Assembly: GCA_037127255.1 (NCBI GenBank)
Contig: JBANSL010000013.1
Location: 28,987,688 to 29,051,687 of the forward strand
Origin: Persicaria tinctoria
Taxonomy: Eukaryota; Streptophyta; Magnoliopsida; Caryophyllales; Polygonaceae
Length of the DNA: 64,000 nucleotides
Direction: 5' to 3'
Shown here: one piece after another, positions 45,145 through 56,789 of the stretch
Layout of the letters: every line of letters begins with the position of its first letter
How positions within the stretch are numbered: position 1 is the stretch's first letter
Notes under the pieces: generated by a model
The model's input: the letters and a program-made list of their open reading frames with translations, nothing else
Told to the model about the DNA's origin: nothing
Databases searched by the model: none
Program-made: the position numbers and the translations under genes

Positions 45145-45214
45145 TAGCCTATGCGGGATTCGAACCCACGTATTTGCGCATATGCACATCGTTCTACCAT
45201 TGAGCTAAAAGGCT
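45145..45214 (-). tRNA. tRNA-like sequence or tRNA pseudogene (70 nt)
   Basis: On the minus strand an acceptor stem AGCCTTT/ATAGGCT pairs at 6 of 7 positions. TAGCTCAATGG matches a pol III box A and D-arm, GGTTCGAATCC is a perfect box B, and the T-stem GTGGG/CCCGC is complete. The anticodon arm (tgtgcatatgcgca) folds with only a 4-base loop, about 3 nt shorter than normal, so no reliable anticodon can be assigned. It is best read as a tRNA-derived pseudogene or the head of a SINE-like unit. Confidence 0.5.
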
Positions 45215-45359
45215 TTTAATTATATTATAACATAACATTCAGATAAGCAATATAACCCTACAACAAACTGATGTAAAAAGAAAAAACATCGCTCTACAGA
45301 AAAGACATGAAGCTGAACAAGCTCTAATTCGCAAAGAAATTTGAAGAAATAACCAAACC

Positions 45360-46870
45360 TCATACACATATCTTTTCTTTCTATATATCTATCTTCAAAT
45401 TAGCATAGTTACACAAATTATACAATATATCAGTAGCTTCTAGCATTAGCAATAACATGTGAACAATAAATGCCAAATCAATATAAAACATAACATAACT
45501 AGCAAGGGAATTCATACTTCATAGGGATAATGGGATAAATATAGCATAACTAGCAAAACAGATCACAAATCCCTGCTATGTTCTCACAGAACCAAAAAAA
45601 AAAAAAAAAGAGGAAGTTAATTAAAAAAAAGTGAAAAACAAAAAGTTTATGTTGTGCAAATATAACAATTTGTTATGCAAATATAACTTTATGATGTGCA
45701 CATATAACAATCCGTTATGCAAATTAAAACTGCTGATACCGAATGTCAGCAAGATTGTTATTCCCTCTTAATTGTAAGCAAATAATGTGAAAAATCATAT
45801 TCCTTCAGCAATAAGTCTAGTAAAGAGTTATGCAAGTCTATGACTCATCAATTAGGAATATTACGAAAAACAACAAGGAAAATTAAAGAAAGTATCCTCC
45901 ATTCTTGCTTAATTCTCCAACAAAGATTAAAGTATTAAATGAATTTTATACAAATGTCAAATCAAGTTAATTACACATTCGAATTCAGCATGTTATATTT
46001 GCACAAGAGACTATGTCAGCACAATTAGAAATAAAAAAGAACCTCTACATTTTAACAAAAAAAAAGAACCTATACATCAACTTGAATTGCATAAAAAGAG
46101 GTCATGTTAGCACACAATTAGAAATAAAAAAGAACTTATAAATCAACTTGAATTGCACAAAAAGAGACCATGTCAGCACAAAATTAGAAATATAAAAAAA
46201 AACCTATAAATCAACTTGAATTTCACAAAAAAGAGATCATGTCAACACACGTATCTTTTCTTTCTGTTTATCTATTTTAAAATCAACATAGTTAACAAAT
46301 TCTACAGTATATCAGTAGTTTTTAGCATGAGCAATAACATGTGAAGTTGTGAACAATAAATGTCAAATCAATATAAAACATCGGATAACTAGTAAGGGAA
46401 TTCATACTTCATAGAGAGAATGGGATAAATATAGCATAACTAGTAAAACAGATCACAAATCATTGCTATGTTCTCACATAACCAAAAAAACAAAAAAGAA
46501 AAAAGAGGAAGGTAGTTAAAAAAAAGTGAAAAATAAGAAGTTTATGTTGTGCAAATATAACAATTTGTTATGCAAATATAACTTTATGATATGCACATAT
46601 AACAATCTGTTATGAAAATTGAAACTGTTGACACCGGATGTCAGCAAGATTGTTATTGCCTCTTAATTTTAAGCAAATAATGTGAAAAATCATATTCCTC
46701 TAGCAATCTAAATTAAAAAAAAGTTGAAAAATAAGAAGTTTATGTTGTGCAAATATAAGTTAATGTTATGCAAATATAACTTTATGATATTCACAAATAA
46801 CAATCTGTTGTGCAAATTGTTACTGCTGACACCAGATGTCAGCAAAATTGTTTGTACCTCTTAATTTGAA
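45360..46870. repeat. ~890-bp direct duplication plus partial third copy
   Basis: 45360-45790 and 46250-46690 share long blocks, including atcttttctttct, atatcagtag, gcaataacatgtgaa, attcatacttcatag and the tgttatgcaaatataactttatg run. A third partial copy spans about 46710-46870. The sequence between and around them is AT-rich and non-coding. Confidence 0.75.
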
Positions 46871-47230
46871 GCAAACTAATGGGACAAACCATATAAAAGA
46901 ATGAACTAATCATATAAAAACTAGCACAATCTGTAGTAAAAAAGTCTATCAATTTGTGTACAAGAGCAAGCATAAACTAATCATATAACTACACACATTG
47001 CACTTGTCCCTCAATATTCAATTTCAATGTAACGACACACATCTAGGAATTAAATTCAAGCACTTCAAAGCTTACTAAATTTTCACAAGCACATCTAACC
47101 ACACACATCCAGCAATTACATTCAAACACATCTAAGCTTATTGAATTTTCGCAAGCACATTCCAGCACATCTAATCATATATTGTTCACATGTACGCACT
47201 CACAATTAAGAGGGAAAATATATATTTTAC

Positions 47231-47660
47231 AAATAAGATCATTCTCAAAATTGATATCATATTACATGAGATGAGAATCTCAAACTTCTACAATCCTCTA
47301 ATAAAAGATACTGTAAACGATAAAACTTTTGCCTATCATCAGCTAGATGTCAACATTTAATGAATTTCTAAAGTTTCCAGAAAATGTCATCATTTAATAA
47401 AAGATAAAGTTTACAAATAAGATCATTCTCAAAATTGATATCATATTACATGAGATGATAAGCTCAAACTTCTACAATCCTCTAATAAAAGAAATGGTAA
47501 AAGATAAAGTGTTTGCCCATCAACGGCTAAATGTCAACATTTAATGAACTTCTAAAGTTTCCATAAGATGTCAGCATTCAATAAAAGATAAAGTTTACAA
47601 ATAAGATCATTCTCAAAATTGATATCAACAAAAGCTTACGCAACCAACAACACATTCGAA
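47231..47660. repeat. ~180-bp tandem repeat, three copies
   Basis: The block acaaataagatcattctcaa plus aattgatatca begins near 47234, 47413 and 47596, each followed by similar sequence (catgagatga, ttctacaatcctctaataaaaga). The third copy is partial. Confidence 0.75.
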
Positions 47661-48505
47661 CATACCCAAACACCAATTTAAAAGAAATACTCACTCCAAC
47701 AAAAAACAGAGGAAGCTGCTATGTGCTAACACTAGGATTTTTAATTCATAAACAAATAAAGGAATGAGATAAAAAAATCATTAGTTGCATCCTTACCTAA
47801 AGTATGAATGTGATGTGTGCATCAATCTAGTTTAATATTGGCTCATTATATAAAAATCAAACTACCCCCATAAAATGTAACATAGAGTTCATACATACAT
47901 ACTCTTGGGTGATAAACCCATAGCTACGGTTAATGAGAGTTCATCTTAAATTTTCAGTGATAGGGAGTACATATTACTCTTTTTTCCTTGAGCTTGTGTG
48001 TCACAAATTTGGTACATTCAATCATCACCACATAGGCCCATAGAGTGTAGACAGCAAACATTCATATAAATTAACCATTAAAGAAGAAGATGAGCTCATC
48101 AACAAGTACAATTCAACCTACCCCATACCTCTCATAAATAGGAAAATCAACCTAACCCCATACCTCTCACATATTTGGCTTTATATATGTGAATTTGATT
48201 TGCTAACATTGTCCAATATATTGAAGTGCCAATTGCATTTGTTTACATTGCCCAATTGAAAACTGCAAAAACAATAGAAGAGTTATTAAGAAAGAATAGA
48301 AAATTAGAAGGAACTACTGAAACTACAGAAACAATAGAAAAATTATTAAGAAAGAAAATCAGAAGAAACTCTAACTTTAAATCTATAGCCCCCTTTCTCA
48401 TCCATTCCTCATCCTACATTCAATCAAGCAGCATCTAGGTTACAAAATATCCCAAAATCACCACTATAACCCACTTTAATTGTGTGCTAACATGTTGCTG
48501 ATATG
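47661..48505. other. AT-rich DNA, no supported gene
   Basis: A short frame at 48226-48438 has a repeated ETIEELLRK/ETTETIEKLLRK sequence but no further support. Nothing else is seen. Confidence 0.4.
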
Positions 48506-48821
48506 GGGTGTGTTTGGCAAAAGAAAGTAGCTTTTTGCAGCTTATGGTTTTGATATTCTATAGTCCTAAATGAAATGAATATAAGATTTGGGTTTAATTA
48601 GCTTTTGAAAGCTTTTGAAATCTAAGTTTTTCAACAGCTATTCACCCAAGCTTTTTGGAGCTTTTGGTTTTTTATTCACAAGTTATCAACAACTACCCTA
48701 TCAGTTAGGTTTACCAAACACTATACTAGCTTATTAACGTATATTTAACTCAAATAATCCAACAGCTGCAGCAGCCCAACAGCTTCAGCTCCTCCAACAG
48801 CTACCATTTTGCCAAATGCAC
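48506..48821. mobile_element. Short MITE-like element
   Basis: The ends are gtgtgtttggcaaaa and, in reverse complement, gtgcatttggcaaaatgg. The inside is AT-rich, with internal inverted blocks such as agctttttgcagctt and agctttttggagctt. A second, older copy surrounds the hAT at 8799-11753. A clear TSD was not found, so the superfamily is open. Confidence 0.5.
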
Positions 48822-50040
48822 ATGATCTAATTGTGTGATGACAACAATAGTAGATAGCCACACACAAATTGACATACCAGAAACAACATTTACCTTCTAG
48901 CTACTCGTCCTCCTGAGCCTGGAGATTGAGGGAGCGGGACCTGGAGATTGTTATCGAAGACGATGACAAGATGTACAACCCATTCAAATCCGATCACCAC
49001 CCAACCAAATCTGAAATGTACTATTTAGATCCGGGGAGAAAAGCACTAAATCTAGCCAAAAGTACAAGAGATATTGAGAGAAGCCAAACCTGTCGTTGGA
49101 TATCCAAAGCATCGAGTCTAGCCATGTTTATCCTTGGCGGCGCTTGCGAGGTCGCATCTTCCTCACTCTTCGTAACCGATCGACTACTCCCTATCCACCT
49201 GAGGCGGCCCCGGACTCAACCAAGAGAAGCGGAAGATTGAGGTTAACGAGGATTGAGGAGGGCGGCTTTAGAACGCCATGTAAGGAGGAGGTCGAGCGAG
49301 AGAGAGGTGCAGAACAAAATTCATCGTTATTAGGGTTAGTTTTTTTTTAAAAAAATATTAGATGGACACTCTACCAATTTTTAAAAAAACTATGACACTC
49401 CTAAAATTAGAGCGAAAATTTGTGCCTTCGACACAAATTTTCTCTAGTCTGATCCCCCGTCTCCTTCTCTCCAAGTTCGCCCTCTTTGCCTTTCCATCTG
49501 ATTTCACGTGGTACATCCTTCTCCCTAACCCTCTGCTACATCGGTATTCATTTTGATTTGTGGCTTCGTTCAATTAATTTGTTGTTCATTCCTACTTCTT
49601 CGATTCCGTAATCCTCCTCCGTCAAACTGTTTGGAATTTTTCATTTTTGAAGTTGATTTGATTTTGATTTTGATTTTGTTTGGTTCTTTTGTCGGGGAAT
49701 TAGGTCAAGCAGTGGTGATTGGACGGTGAAGAGGCTGAGATTTTCGGCCTTCGAGGATGAACACGGTGGCCAACACCGACTCTTCCATATTGATCTACTC
49801 GACTGCAACTCCATCGTTGCCGCAGTCTTCGGTGTCTTCGCCGTCTTCCACCTTGCTTTCCTCTATTCTATCGATCAATGAAGTTTGAGATCCAAATGTT
49901 CTCTTGTTTGATATTTTGAATTGATCTCTCAATTCCCTTTTTGGGTTTGAATTGAAGTTTCTTTGTGTGTTATTCATCCTTTCATACGATTAAAAATTAT
50001 GTCCTCTTTAATGTGTTTTTTATTTGTTTTTGCTAACTAT
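48822..50040 (+). other. Possible captured gene pieces inside the Mutator-like element
   Basis: 48920-49320 and 49440-49900 are less AT-rich than their surroundings and look like leader or exon sequence. A 43-codon frame from ATG 49757 to TGA 49886-49888 (beginning MNTVANTDSSILIYSTATPS) is serine-rich with no known domain. A perfect hairpin with 11-bp arms (gaaaatttgtg/cacaaattttc) sits at 49414-49442. None of this is enough to name a gene. Confidence 0.3.
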
Positions 50041-50059
50041 ATACCTATAAATTACAAAC

Positions 50060-51350
50060 AGTGGTTACATTTTTTTTTATTGCGGTGACACCACTAATAA
50101 TACTTTCCCATGTCCTAGGTTTATTCTTTGGTGACATTTGCGATGTCACTATTTTTATAGTGGTGACACCAACGCTTATATTTTTTTTAGTGTGGTGACA
50201 CTACTAATAACATTTTCCTTTGTCCTAGGTTTTTGCGTTGGTGACAACAGTTGTTTTGCTTAGCATTAGCCCCTCTAGGGTTTGTGATTCCCTTGTTCTA
50301 GAGTTTTCCTTTGATGACAGTCTTGATTATATTGTTTTTACCTTTGGTGACACCTAATTAAGAACACTTGACCATTCTTTCACTTGGTACATTGGTGTTG
50401 ACACTACTTGTTACACTTGTGGTGACACTGTTTTTGTGTTGGTGACACCACCATTAACATACTTAGTCATTCATCTCTTAACGGAGTGTTGTCTTCTTTT
50501 GGTGCCAGAGTGGTTACATTTTTTTTATGGTGGTGGCGCTACTAATAACATTATGTTTTGTCCTAGAGTTTTTCTTTGGTAACAATAATGATTACATTTT
50601 TTTTGTGGTGACACTACTAATTACAATTTCCCTAGTCCTAAGTTTTTTATTTATTTTTGGGACAGTAGTGATTACATTTTTTTAATTGTGGTTACACTGT
50701 TGATAATAATTTCCCTTGTCCTAGGGTTTTTTCTTTTGGTTACAGTAGTGATTACTTTTTTAAAATTATGGTGACACTACGTACTAATAACACTTTCCCT
50801 TTTCCTAGGGTTTTTCCTTTGGTGACAACAGTGGAGATACTGTTTTTCCTTGGTTACACCACTAATAACACTTGACCATTCTTTTCCCGGTTACACTAGT
50901 TTTTCATTTGATGACATTACTGGTTTTTTTTTTATTGTGGTGACAGTATGAATAACATTTTTTTCTTGTTCTAGGGTTCGACTTTGGTGACAGAAGTGGT
51001 GACAACTTTTTTTTTACATTTTTTAAACGAGGTCAAGTTGACGACAACTTTTTTTTGTTACTTTTTTTTACGATGGCAGTGTCACCACCCTTATATGCTA
51101 TTGATGACAACTCTAAGGTTTTGATGTGGTGACAACTCTAATTTTTTTGATCCGATGATACTATTTGTCATGACATATAACAACTCTAAGATTTTTTATT
51201 TGGTGGCACCTTTTTTTTTACAAGTTTATTTTTATTTTATTTTATTTTTTTACGAGATCAGCGTCACCATTGGTGACACATTTGGTGAAACATGTGCTAC
51301 AACTTTACTCCGTATTATATAAGGGTGATCACATGGTGGTGACACATATT
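50060..51350. repeat. Degenerate gtgacac-rich repeat region
   Basis: Many spaced variants of ttttttttNtNgtggtgacac(t/c)actaataaca and tttcccttgtcctagggttttt occur, at intervals of roughly 90-130 bases, becoming less regular toward the right. No coding frame is present. Confidence 0.75.
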
Positions 51351-51461
51351 AACTCTACCATTGAAATACGATTGTGTGTCATCAATTGAAATACATTTGG
51401 CATTTTGAAATAGAGGGAAACATAATTATAAAATCAATTGAAAACATTTGGCATTCGCATT

Positions 51462-52414
51462 TTTTGAAACCGAGATTCGATATAACGAAAGTGATTTATG
51501 CGGAAGCGAGAGATAAGAACAAGAAACTCAAACAAAACATGCAAGAACAACACCAGAGTTTTACGAGGTTCGACAAAAGATGCCTACGTCCTCGGGGCCT
51601 CAAGAAGCGGCCGAATCCACTAGGTAATGTTCAACAGAGGGTTACAATCAAGCAATGCAAAGATAAACCCTAGATCTAGCATGTACGAGTTTCAGAGATA
51701 CAAGGAGAAGAAGATCCCCCTGTGTGGGATGACCGGAGTTCGAAGAACGCTTCGAAACTCCCAAACCCTAGATCTCCAGCAGACGTGAGACAAGCGGCAA
51801 CCAAAGCCAGGAGCTTAGCCGCACCACCACCAGGAGATCACCGAGAGCAGCCAACGCCTTCGTCTTCACAATCGCCGGGGAGGAACCAGGAGCAAACCCT
51901 AGAAACCCTTTGAGAGCGTTTGAGAAGAGACGGAGGAGAGAGAGAGCTGAACTGAAGATCCAGAAGCTGCTAGCGAGCTTAAATAGCTAAGGCTTCAGAT
52001 CTCAAGTGAAGCCAAGGCCAAAACGCAGCGCTTCATCAACGGGACCAAGGCCGCCAAGCTCGCTCCAGCGTCAGAGATCTTTGGGCTTTGGTAATGGGCC
52101 TAAAGCCCACATCCGGGTAAGACTTCTCCTATACATATATCATACATGTTATACATAAATTATATACTATAGTTTATACATTATCACTCCACAAGTGTTT
52201 ATTAGACTCGTTAGAGGATCAAGTCGATTTCTCGACTCAATACGACTCAGTCGAGCCTAATTATAACTTGTGCATCCATGTATACCTAAGTATATAATAT
52301 ATGTTATATGTATACTCATCATACACTCATACATGATTACAAGCACATAACAATATTACATGTAACACATATGAAAGCAAGACATAGGGAAATATAACAC
52401 ATAGCATTACAACA
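51462..52414 (-). repeat. 3' LTR of deleted Copia element
   Basis: In plus reading it runs from TTTTGAAACCGAG to GCATTACAACA. The other LTR begins TGTTGAAACC, so the first bases here carry a substitution. It contains exon-like GC-rich sequence (51700-52130) and an AT-rich U3. Confidence 0.8.
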
Positions 52415-53815
52415 AATCGTGCAAGGTTTGGAGTTGATAATGCCAGTTTTATGAAGGTGTTCTAAGCCTTTATTACCAATGTGTCCCAGTCTATTATGCC
52501 ACAACATAGTATCATGCAGAGACATAGTATGCACATAAGCAGTAAAGGCAGAAGCAGAATAATTCACAACAGGAGTAGCCAACACTTCATAAAGACCTTT
52601 CTTTCTAAAGCATTTAATGACAGGCTTCCCATTTTTAGAAATAATCCTAACACCATTGGAACTGGACATATCATAGTGTAATTCTTCAAAAGCACTTTCA
52701 GAGAGCAAGTTTCTCCTTAAATCAGGAACCCATTTAACATCCTTAACAATTCTAATCACATTATCAAACATCTTTAAAGCAACAGATCCAACACCTTTAA
52801 TTTTAAGAATAGAGTGATCACCCAGCATAATAGTACCAGCATCAAAACATTTAAGCTCAAAGAACCAAGATTTATGAAAGGTAGCATGCATGGTACACCT
52901 AGAATCCAAGATCCATGTAGTAGAATCAGTGTTACTTAATAATGCAAGAACTTCATGAGTAACATAAGGATGGGATTCACAAATAGCAGACACATTAGGT
53001 TTCTTACCAGCTTTAATATCCCTTTTCTTCTTAAAACAATGCTTCTCAAGATGACCAGTTTTATTGCAGTAAGTACATAAAAGATGAGATTTATCAGGTT
53101 TTTCCCCACTGGATTTATCAGAAGACACAAAATCAGTTTTATTGTCTTTATTTTCCTGTTGCTTATTTCTCTTATTGCCTTTGTACTTAGACTTCACCAT
53201 AAGAACCACATCTTTGTTTTCAGGTTTAGGGTCAGTCTTATTTCCATTTACAGTTTTAAACACTTTCAGATTTTCATTTTTCTGTATGATAGAATCAATA
53301 AGCTCATTTTGAGTCACCTTATTAGTACCATACTGAACAACATCAACAAAAGTAGTAAACTGAGCAGGCAAAGAGTTAAGCAATAACACACACAATTGAG
53401 TCTCATCAACCTTGTCACCACATCTTTCCAGATCTTGGGTGATAGCCAAGAATCTGTCAAGATTTTCAGCAAGAGTGCAAGCAGTAGACATTTTGTAATT
53501 GAAAAGTTTGTTGAAGAGATTTACCCTACTTGGTAGTGATTTTACCAAGTATAATTCCTCCAACCTTTTCCAGAGTTTTTCAGTAGTTGTGCAAGTAAGG
53601 ACTTGCCTAGCCACCTCATCTGAGAGTCTCAACATAATCTCACTGTGTGCTATTTTATCAAGACGTTTTATATCCTTCTTCTTGTCTTCTTCGACATCTT
53701 CTCCAGTGATCACTTCATAGCAGTTTTCTTTGATTAATATGGCCTTCATTTTTACCTGCCACATAGCAAAGTCGGTAGTGCCATTGAAGGGTTTTAAACG
53801 ATAGGATTCACCCAT
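52415..53815 (-). pseudogene. Copia gag-protease-pre-integrase fragment
   Basis: From ATG 53815 (MGESYRLKPFNGTTDFAMWQ) the frame is open for 467 codons to the LTR border, after which it reads a further 25 codons into the LTR to a stop at 52337. It encodes the UBN2/Copia Gag core with the usual W-x-x-L repeats, a CCHC knuckle CTYCNKTGHLEKHC, and a protease whose active site reads DSRCTMH where Copia proteases have DSG. It also has the GAG-pre-integrase motif LWHNRLGHIG and the first cysteines of the integrase zinc finger (CTIC). The Gly-to-Arg change should abolish protease activity. The fusion to the LTR at TGT of the zinc finger is a deletion breakpoint. Upstream in-frame residues are leader and probably not translated. 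Confidence 0.85.
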
Positions 53816-54076
53816 GTTTATAGTTAAGAGCTTAAAAAAAAACTTAACAAAACACAGTAAATCACGCAAGAGATTCAAGAAACCCTTGAACCTAAGAGCA
53901 GAGCACAGAATCGCACACACACAAGCCTAGATCTAAACAAACAAGGGTGTGGTATGTCGTGTAGGGGGGGTGCTGCACCAGCGATGTCGCCTTTTAGGTC
54001 AGCCCGAGGCCCTACACCCGTTCCCTATCCCTAGAACTCAACAATGAGCCAGGAAATCAGAAACGCAACACTCAAG

Positions 54077-54088
54077 CTCTGATACCAC
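54077..54088 (-). other. Primer-binding site, tRNA-iMet
   Basis: The minus strand reads TGGTATCAGAGC, an exact Copia-type site two bases inside the LTR. Confidence 0.9.
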
Positions 54089-54090
54089 TT

Positions 54091-54331
54091 GTTGAAACCG
54101 AGATTCGATATAACGAAAGTGATTTATGCGGAAGCGAGAGATAAGAACAAGAAACTCAAACAAAACATGCAAGAACAACACCAGAGTTTTACGAGGTTCG
54201 GCAAAAGATGCCTACGTCCTCGGGGCCTCAAGAAGCGGCCAAATCCACTAGGTAACACATATGAAAGCAATATTACATGTAACACATATGAAAGCAAGAC
54301 GTAGGGAAATGTAACACATAGCATTACAACA
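54091..54331 (-). repeat. 5' LTR of deleted Copia element, internally deleted
   Basis: Its first ~155 bases match 51462-51624 and its last ~70 match the end of the other LTR. At the join a block containing acacatatgaaagcaa is repeated. Confidence 0.8.
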
Positions 54332-54336
54332 GCATT

Positions 54337-55043
54337 GCAATTAAATGCCACCAATATTTGACAACAACTTTTCAATTCACAACAAGCAGATCAAAGTCAA
54401 ATGAATCCCACATTCATCCAGAACAGCTTCCATGTTCCGATCAAAAGAGAACAATTCCTCAATTACTTTGCAGACCTGATTTACCTCTCAGCATTAGACT
54501 GATGAACCACCTCAATTATTTCATCCCCTTTCTCCCAATCATCAATATCTTCACAACTCACTCTTTCTTCTCCCCGTTCCAAATTTTCACTGCAAAAACC
54601 CCTAATCCAAACCCTAGACAGCAAAAATTCACCATTCACACCAAAATTAAACCTTCTAAACAACGAAGCACCCCAAATTTGAGATTGCAGTAGCTTCGAA
54701 ACCAGTCAAGCGCTGAAATCTCTGTCGAGCTTCGCTTTGACGGGGACTATAGGACAATCGTGGTTGCGAGTGCCATAACAATTGATCGACGCCACAAGTA
54801 GGCCGGATTTCTTCATCGGATGTTCTCTTCACCTTGAAAACCTCTTCGAAAACGGCGGAGAGAGGTGTTATGGTTGGTTAAGATTTGGAGATAGAAGAAA
54901 GGGGGACGGGATGAGGGAAGAAAAACTGGTAAATATAAATGTAGGGGTATAATTGTCAATAATGGACATTTTGTAAAATCCATTATGAAGATGGACATTT
55001 TGCGAAATGACCTTATAAAAAAGGGACACTTACAAAAAAAACC
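54337..55043. other. Right arm of the Mutator-like element
   Basis: The first ~500 bases look like mixed leader/exon sequence on either strand without a recognised domain. The last ~110 bases carry the ggacattttg blocks of the terminal inverted repeat. Confidence 0.45.
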
Positions 55044-55052
55044 TTGAATGTT

Positions 55053-55290
55053 TTAAAAAATTGATTGAATTTGAGGAGAGAGTGACACTTCAATCAAAAA
55101 TGCCTCTCTTTTAATAGTTAGATATAGATATAGATTTTTTTTAAACTATCAAAATTGTAATTTAGGCTAAGATTATGGATTAATTAATTTTAAAAAAAAT
55201 TGATTGAATACTCTACTTTTGAGGTGAAAGTGACACCTCATCAAAAATACTTCTCTTTTAATAGTTAGATATAAATAAATAGATAGGTTG
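55053..55290. repeat. Right part of the ~145-bp tandem array
   Basis: Two units repeat gtgacac(t/c)tcaNcaaaaatgc and ctcttttaatagttagatata as at 43980-44094. Confidence 0.7.
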
Positions 55291-55749
55291 CAAAATAAGA
55301 TAATGTTCGAATAATATATACTCTATCCTTATAAGGTCGAAATCAATACGTACCTTCCCTAGATTATTTTCACAGTTTTTCTAATCCTATGCCTTTTTAA
55401 TTAGTGATATATGGTATCCTTTTATAAGATCAAAGAGATTGTCCGATTAGAAAAGTGATGCTTTTGAGGGGGGGGGGGGAAAGAAGAGAAAAAACTAGTG
55501 GAATAGTTAAGTAGATGCTTTTGAAAAGAAAAAAAAATAGTGGAGGTGGTTGTCCCGTAATTTTTGAGTTGCGTTAAAAGAAATGAAATAATTACGGGTA
55601 GATGCTTTTGAAGTCTCATCTTGCACGTAGTTTATCATTTCAGGCTATGAAAAAAATTAGAATATATAAATTGAAAGAACCATTTTACTATTTTTGATAC
55701 ATAATTTACACATAGTTATCCATGAATCCAAATCCACTGGTTAATCTCC
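55291..55749. other. Spacer before the CACTA element
   Basis: It is AT-rich with a G run near 55470 and three copies of a tagatgcttttgaa-like phrase. No gene is seen. It ends at CTA, the TSD of the CACTA element. Confidence 0.5.
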
Positions 55750-56373
55750 CTACACTAGGTCAGATTGACGTTCTAGACACATACGGTTTTTTTGTCGTCG
55801 TCTGAATGCACTTCAAGGGACGAACAAAGCCTGAGTCGTCACTTACAATAGGACCGGATGTATACCCATCCAAGGGAGCCTTTCAGGAGACGAACAATTA
55901 CTAAGTTCGTCGCCTGAATAATAAGTGGAGGTTGACCACACCGTTGACCATCGATAAACATGGTGAATCAACCAGGATTGTCAGGTGCCAGTCGTACCAT
56001 CATCATTCAAGGGAAGAACATATATATGTTCGTCCCTTGATTCAACTGTACTTTAAAAAAAACATGTGACTCCGTACGTGTTTGGCATATTGTCTTCTTC
56101 CGGACAGTGGGGTTATTTGGCATTGTCTATTCCAGATAGTGAGGGTTATTTGGCATCTCATCCTCGATCTCCTTCCTTGTTCTTCACTCGCCCTCACTCT
56201 CAGGTACCTCTTTTCTCCTTCCTTGTTCGATTGATCTCCTTGATTCATGACCTATTTGTTTTCCTTCGCCTTCAATTCCAGATTTGTGATTCATGGTCCT
56301 TTAAATTTGTAAAGATCAATGAAATAGATTCAACCCAATTCAACATACTTAAGTTTCAACATTTGACCAGACG

Positions 56374-56760
56374 TTGACCACATCATTCAAGGGACGAACA
56401 TTGTCCATAGGTTGTGGCTTGAGTGATTTTCACTTGTGGCGGGATTTTTCCCGCCAATTTTTTTGGTTATTTGAGTACATATTAACTAGTGCTATATATA
56501 TTTGTACAAATGCATATATGTTATATTTATATACTATAATGCTATGAAACCATAATTTATAATGCTATATTTATATAGAAACCATATGTTGGAAGTGCAA
56601 TTTGACCACATCATTCAAGGGACGAACATTGTCCATAGTCCGTGGCTTGAGTGATTTTCACTTGTGGCGGGATTTTTCCCGCCAATTTTTTTGGTTGTTT
56701 GAGTACATATTAACTAGTGCTAATGATATTTGTACAAACGCATATATTTTATATTTATAT
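56374..56760. repeat. ~227-bp direct repeat, two copies
   Basis: The block ttgaccacatcattcaaggg, with gtggcgggatttttcccgcc and ttgagtacatattaactagtgc, occurs at 56374-56525 and 56600-56760. Each copy contains a subterminal ggacgaac motif and a gcggga/tcccgc inverted repeat. Confidence 0.8.
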
Positions 56761-56789
56761 GTTATATATGAATTTTCAATTTTCAATTT

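Larger units (their letters stand above)
51462..54331 (-). mobile_element. Deleted Copia element, minus strand
   Basis: The TSD GCATT lies at 51457-51461 and 54332-54336. The left LTR is 953 bp (51462-52414). The right LTR (54091-54331) keeps only its two ends, with about 710 bp missing. A perfect initiator-Met primer site lies beside the right LTR. The interior holds gag, protease and the start of integrase, then fuses directly to the LTR. Integrase core, RT, RNase H and purine tract are gone. Confidence 0.85.
44095..55043. mobile_element. Probable Mutator-like element (~10.9 kb)
   Basis: Near the left edge the sequence reads gttatttggctaaatgtccac. The right edge in reverse complement reads gtcatttcgcaaaatgtccat, matching at 16 of 21 bases, and both ends have further nnaaatgtcc blocks inward. 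The flanks TTGAATTTT (44086-44094) and TTGAATGTT (55044-55052) form a 9-bp TSD with one difference, and the tandem array resumes outside. No MURA transposase was seen, so it is non-autonomous and may carry captured DNA. The right end has about 30 extra outer bases without a left counterpart, so exact borders are uncertain. Confidence 0.5.

Noticed and set aside
49414..49442. Perfect 11-bp-arm hairpin considered as a terminator or miRNA precursor
   Set aside because: The arms are too short for a plant miRNA precursor, and terminator hairpins are not expected in plant nuclear genes. It may be a small element scar.
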